Positions 5,880 through 6,198 of a stretch of 6,198 bases of DNA are shown here, in pieces (the stretch's first letter is position 1; each line of letters starts with the position of its first letter). A program made the position numbers and the translations under genes. The stretch covers positions 1-6,198 of the forward strand of contig JAQBPS010000614.1 in NCBI GenBank assembly GCA_028287415.1. The letters are read 5' to 3'. The notes under the pieces are model-generated. The model saw nothing but the letters and a program-made list of their open reading frames with translations, made no database searches and had not been told where the DNA came from. This DNA is from Bacillota bacterium (lineage in GTDB: Bacteria; Bacillota; Sulfobacillia; Symbiobacteriales; Symbiobacteriaceae).

Positions 5880-5956
5880 TGGTGCGAGGGCCGGGATTCG
5901 AACCCGGGACCTCTCGGTTATCAGCCGAGTGCTCTAGCCAACTGAGCTACCCTCGC
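5880..5956 (-). tRNA. tRNA-Ile(GAT)
   Basis: This 77-base tRNA has encoded CCA (5880-5882) and a fully paired acceptor stem GCGAGGG/CCCTCGC with discriminator A. The anticodon arm is CTCGG-CTGATAA-CCGAG, anticodon GAT (5920-5922), reading ATC and ATT. The T arm CCGGG/CCCGG is normal. It is the first intact tRNA of the cluster as transcribed; no promoter is visible between it and the end of the window. Confidence 0.97.
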
Positions 5957-5962
5957 GGCAAC

Positions 5963-5987
5963 CGGAATTGGGACAGGGGATCGAACC
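5963..5987 (-). pseudogene. tRNA 3'-end remnant next to hairpin repeat copy B
   Basis: On the minus strand this reads GGTTCGATC (T stem end and T loop), then CCCTG, a 7-base acceptor-like stretch TCCCAAT, a T at the discriminator position and CCG where CCA would be. The T-stem partner is now AAAGG, giving only three pairs, and no 5' half of a tRNA lies next to it. It is best read as the tail of a decayed tRNA whose identity I cannot tell. Confidence 0.45.
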
Positions 5988-6061
5988 TTTGCGCTGCGTA
6001 ATCGCCCCCGTTCGTCCACTTGAACAGCTTCAATCTGGCGTGGACGGTCGGGCGTGATTAC
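5977..6061. repeat. Structured hairpin repeat, copy B
   Basis: Positions 5977-6046 match copy A (6126-6194) at about nine positions in ten, with one single-base gap. Most of the copy (5998-6061) folds into a long hairpin: GTAATC...GTCCAC pairs with GTGGAC...GATTAC over 22 positions with four mismatches. Inside, TTGAA/TTCAA forms a tip with a CAGC loop, and a 6-base bulge TCTGGC sits on one side. I do not recognise the family; an attC site and a CRISPR repeat were considered and do not fit. Confidence 0.7.
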
Positions 6062-6070
6062 TCCGCTTCT

Positions 6071-6093
6071 GACTTCGTCCTACGGACGAGGTC
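6071..6093 (+). repeat. Hairpin with tRNA-like 3' flank
   Basis: GACTTCGTCC (6071-6080) and GGACGAGGTC (6084-6093) pair over ten positions on the plus strand with one T-G pair and a 3-base loop. Continuing to 6102, the string GGACGAGGTCACCGGTTCG resembles an anticodon-stem, variable-loop, T-stem and T-loop start of a plus-strand tRNA. The rest of such a tRNA is missing: after TTCG comes TTTTAAG. It may be another tRNA fragment or an ordinary hairpin. Confidence 0.4.
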
Positions 6094-6111
6094 ACCGGTT
6101 CGTTTTAAGTC

Positions 6112-6136
6112 TGGAGCTGATGACCGGGATCGAACC
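6112..6136 (-). pseudogene. tRNA-Thr 3'-end remnant next to hairpin repeat copy A
   Basis: Read on the minus strand it has T-loop TTCGATC, T-stem half CCGGT, acceptor half CATCAGC, discriminator T and CCA. It matches the intact tRNA-Thr 3' end (5627-5651) at about 21 of 25 positions. The matching 5' half (expected GCTGATG) is not in the window, and the T-stem partner is replaced by the hairpin repeat. The 5' half could lie beyond the window edge if the gene is interrupted rather than truncated. Confidence 0.6.
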
Positions 6137-6198
6137 CTGCGCTGCGTAATCCCACCCGATCGTCCACTTGAACAGCTTCAATCTGGCGTAGACGATCG
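6126..6198. repeat. Structured hairpin repeat, copy A (cut by the window edge)
   Basis: This is the same unit as copy B. The arms CGATCGTCCAC (6157-6167) and GTAGACGATCG (6188-6198) pair over all 11 positions with one G-T wobble on the minus strand. TTGAA/TTCAA with a CAGC loop forms the tip and the TCTGGC bulge is identical. The outer arm bases differ from copy B while pairing is kept here, which suggests that the structure matters. The distal outer arm would lie outside the window. Confidence 0.7.

Noticed and set aside
5998..6198. Hairpin repeats as integron attC sites or a CRISPR array
   Set aside because: There is no GTTRRRY/RYYYAAC core pair as in attC, and there are only two units with a long, structured, non-spacer interval, unlike a CRISPR array.

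Overview
The window looks like chromosomal DNA from a high-GC, Gram-positive bacterium of the Bacillota, possibly Symbiobacterium-like. The main reasons are a textbook T-box tRNA-sensing leader, a Bacillus-type SpeE/SpeB pair, strong Shine-Dalgarno (SD) sites matching the AGGAGGTGATC anti-SD complement, and GC-rich codon use. The genus is a guess; the phylum-level call is firmer.

Layout. Positions 92-3682, on the minus strand, hold a tight four-gene operon read as spermidine synthase (speE), agmatinase (speB), arginyl-tRNA synthetase (argS) and a 51-residue XapX-type membrane protein. It ends in a 17-bp palindromic terminator at 47-87. Its promoter lies at 3727-3755, and a divergent promoter at 3775-3803 drives the plus-strand aspS unit. 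That unit has a T-box leader (about 3811-4061) with apparent specifier GAC (Asp), then a very short Asp-rich reading frame behind an unusually strong SD site (4074-4244), then an archaeal-type aspartyl-tRNA synthetase (4141-5451). A 20-bp bidirectional terminator (5452-5496) separates aspS from a convergent minus-strand tRNA cluster: Ile(GAT), fMet(CAT), Glu(CTC), Thr(CGT), Ser(CGA). The right end (5957-6198) holds no gene that I can support. It is a patchwork of tRNA 3'-end remnants joined to two near-identical structured hairpin repeats.

How the genes work together. The left operon is built around arginine and polyamines: SpeB makes putrescine from agmatine (decarboxylated arginine), SpeE converts putrescine to spermidine, and ArgS consumes arginine for translation. 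The right unit charges tRNA-Asp, and perhaps also tRNA-Asn.

The most interesting point is the aspS leader. Downstream of a T-box that senses uncharged tRNA-Asp lies an out-of-frame ORF with eight Asp codons in its first eleven, followed by an Asn codon. It overlaps the aspS ribosome binding site and start. This looks like a possible second, ribosome-based sensor of Asp-tRNA stacked under the T-box. Also notable are an ArgRS whose HIGH signature reads VLVQ, a tRNA-Glu(CTC) whose acceptor stem has three mismatches, and the hairpin/tRNA-fragment repeats.
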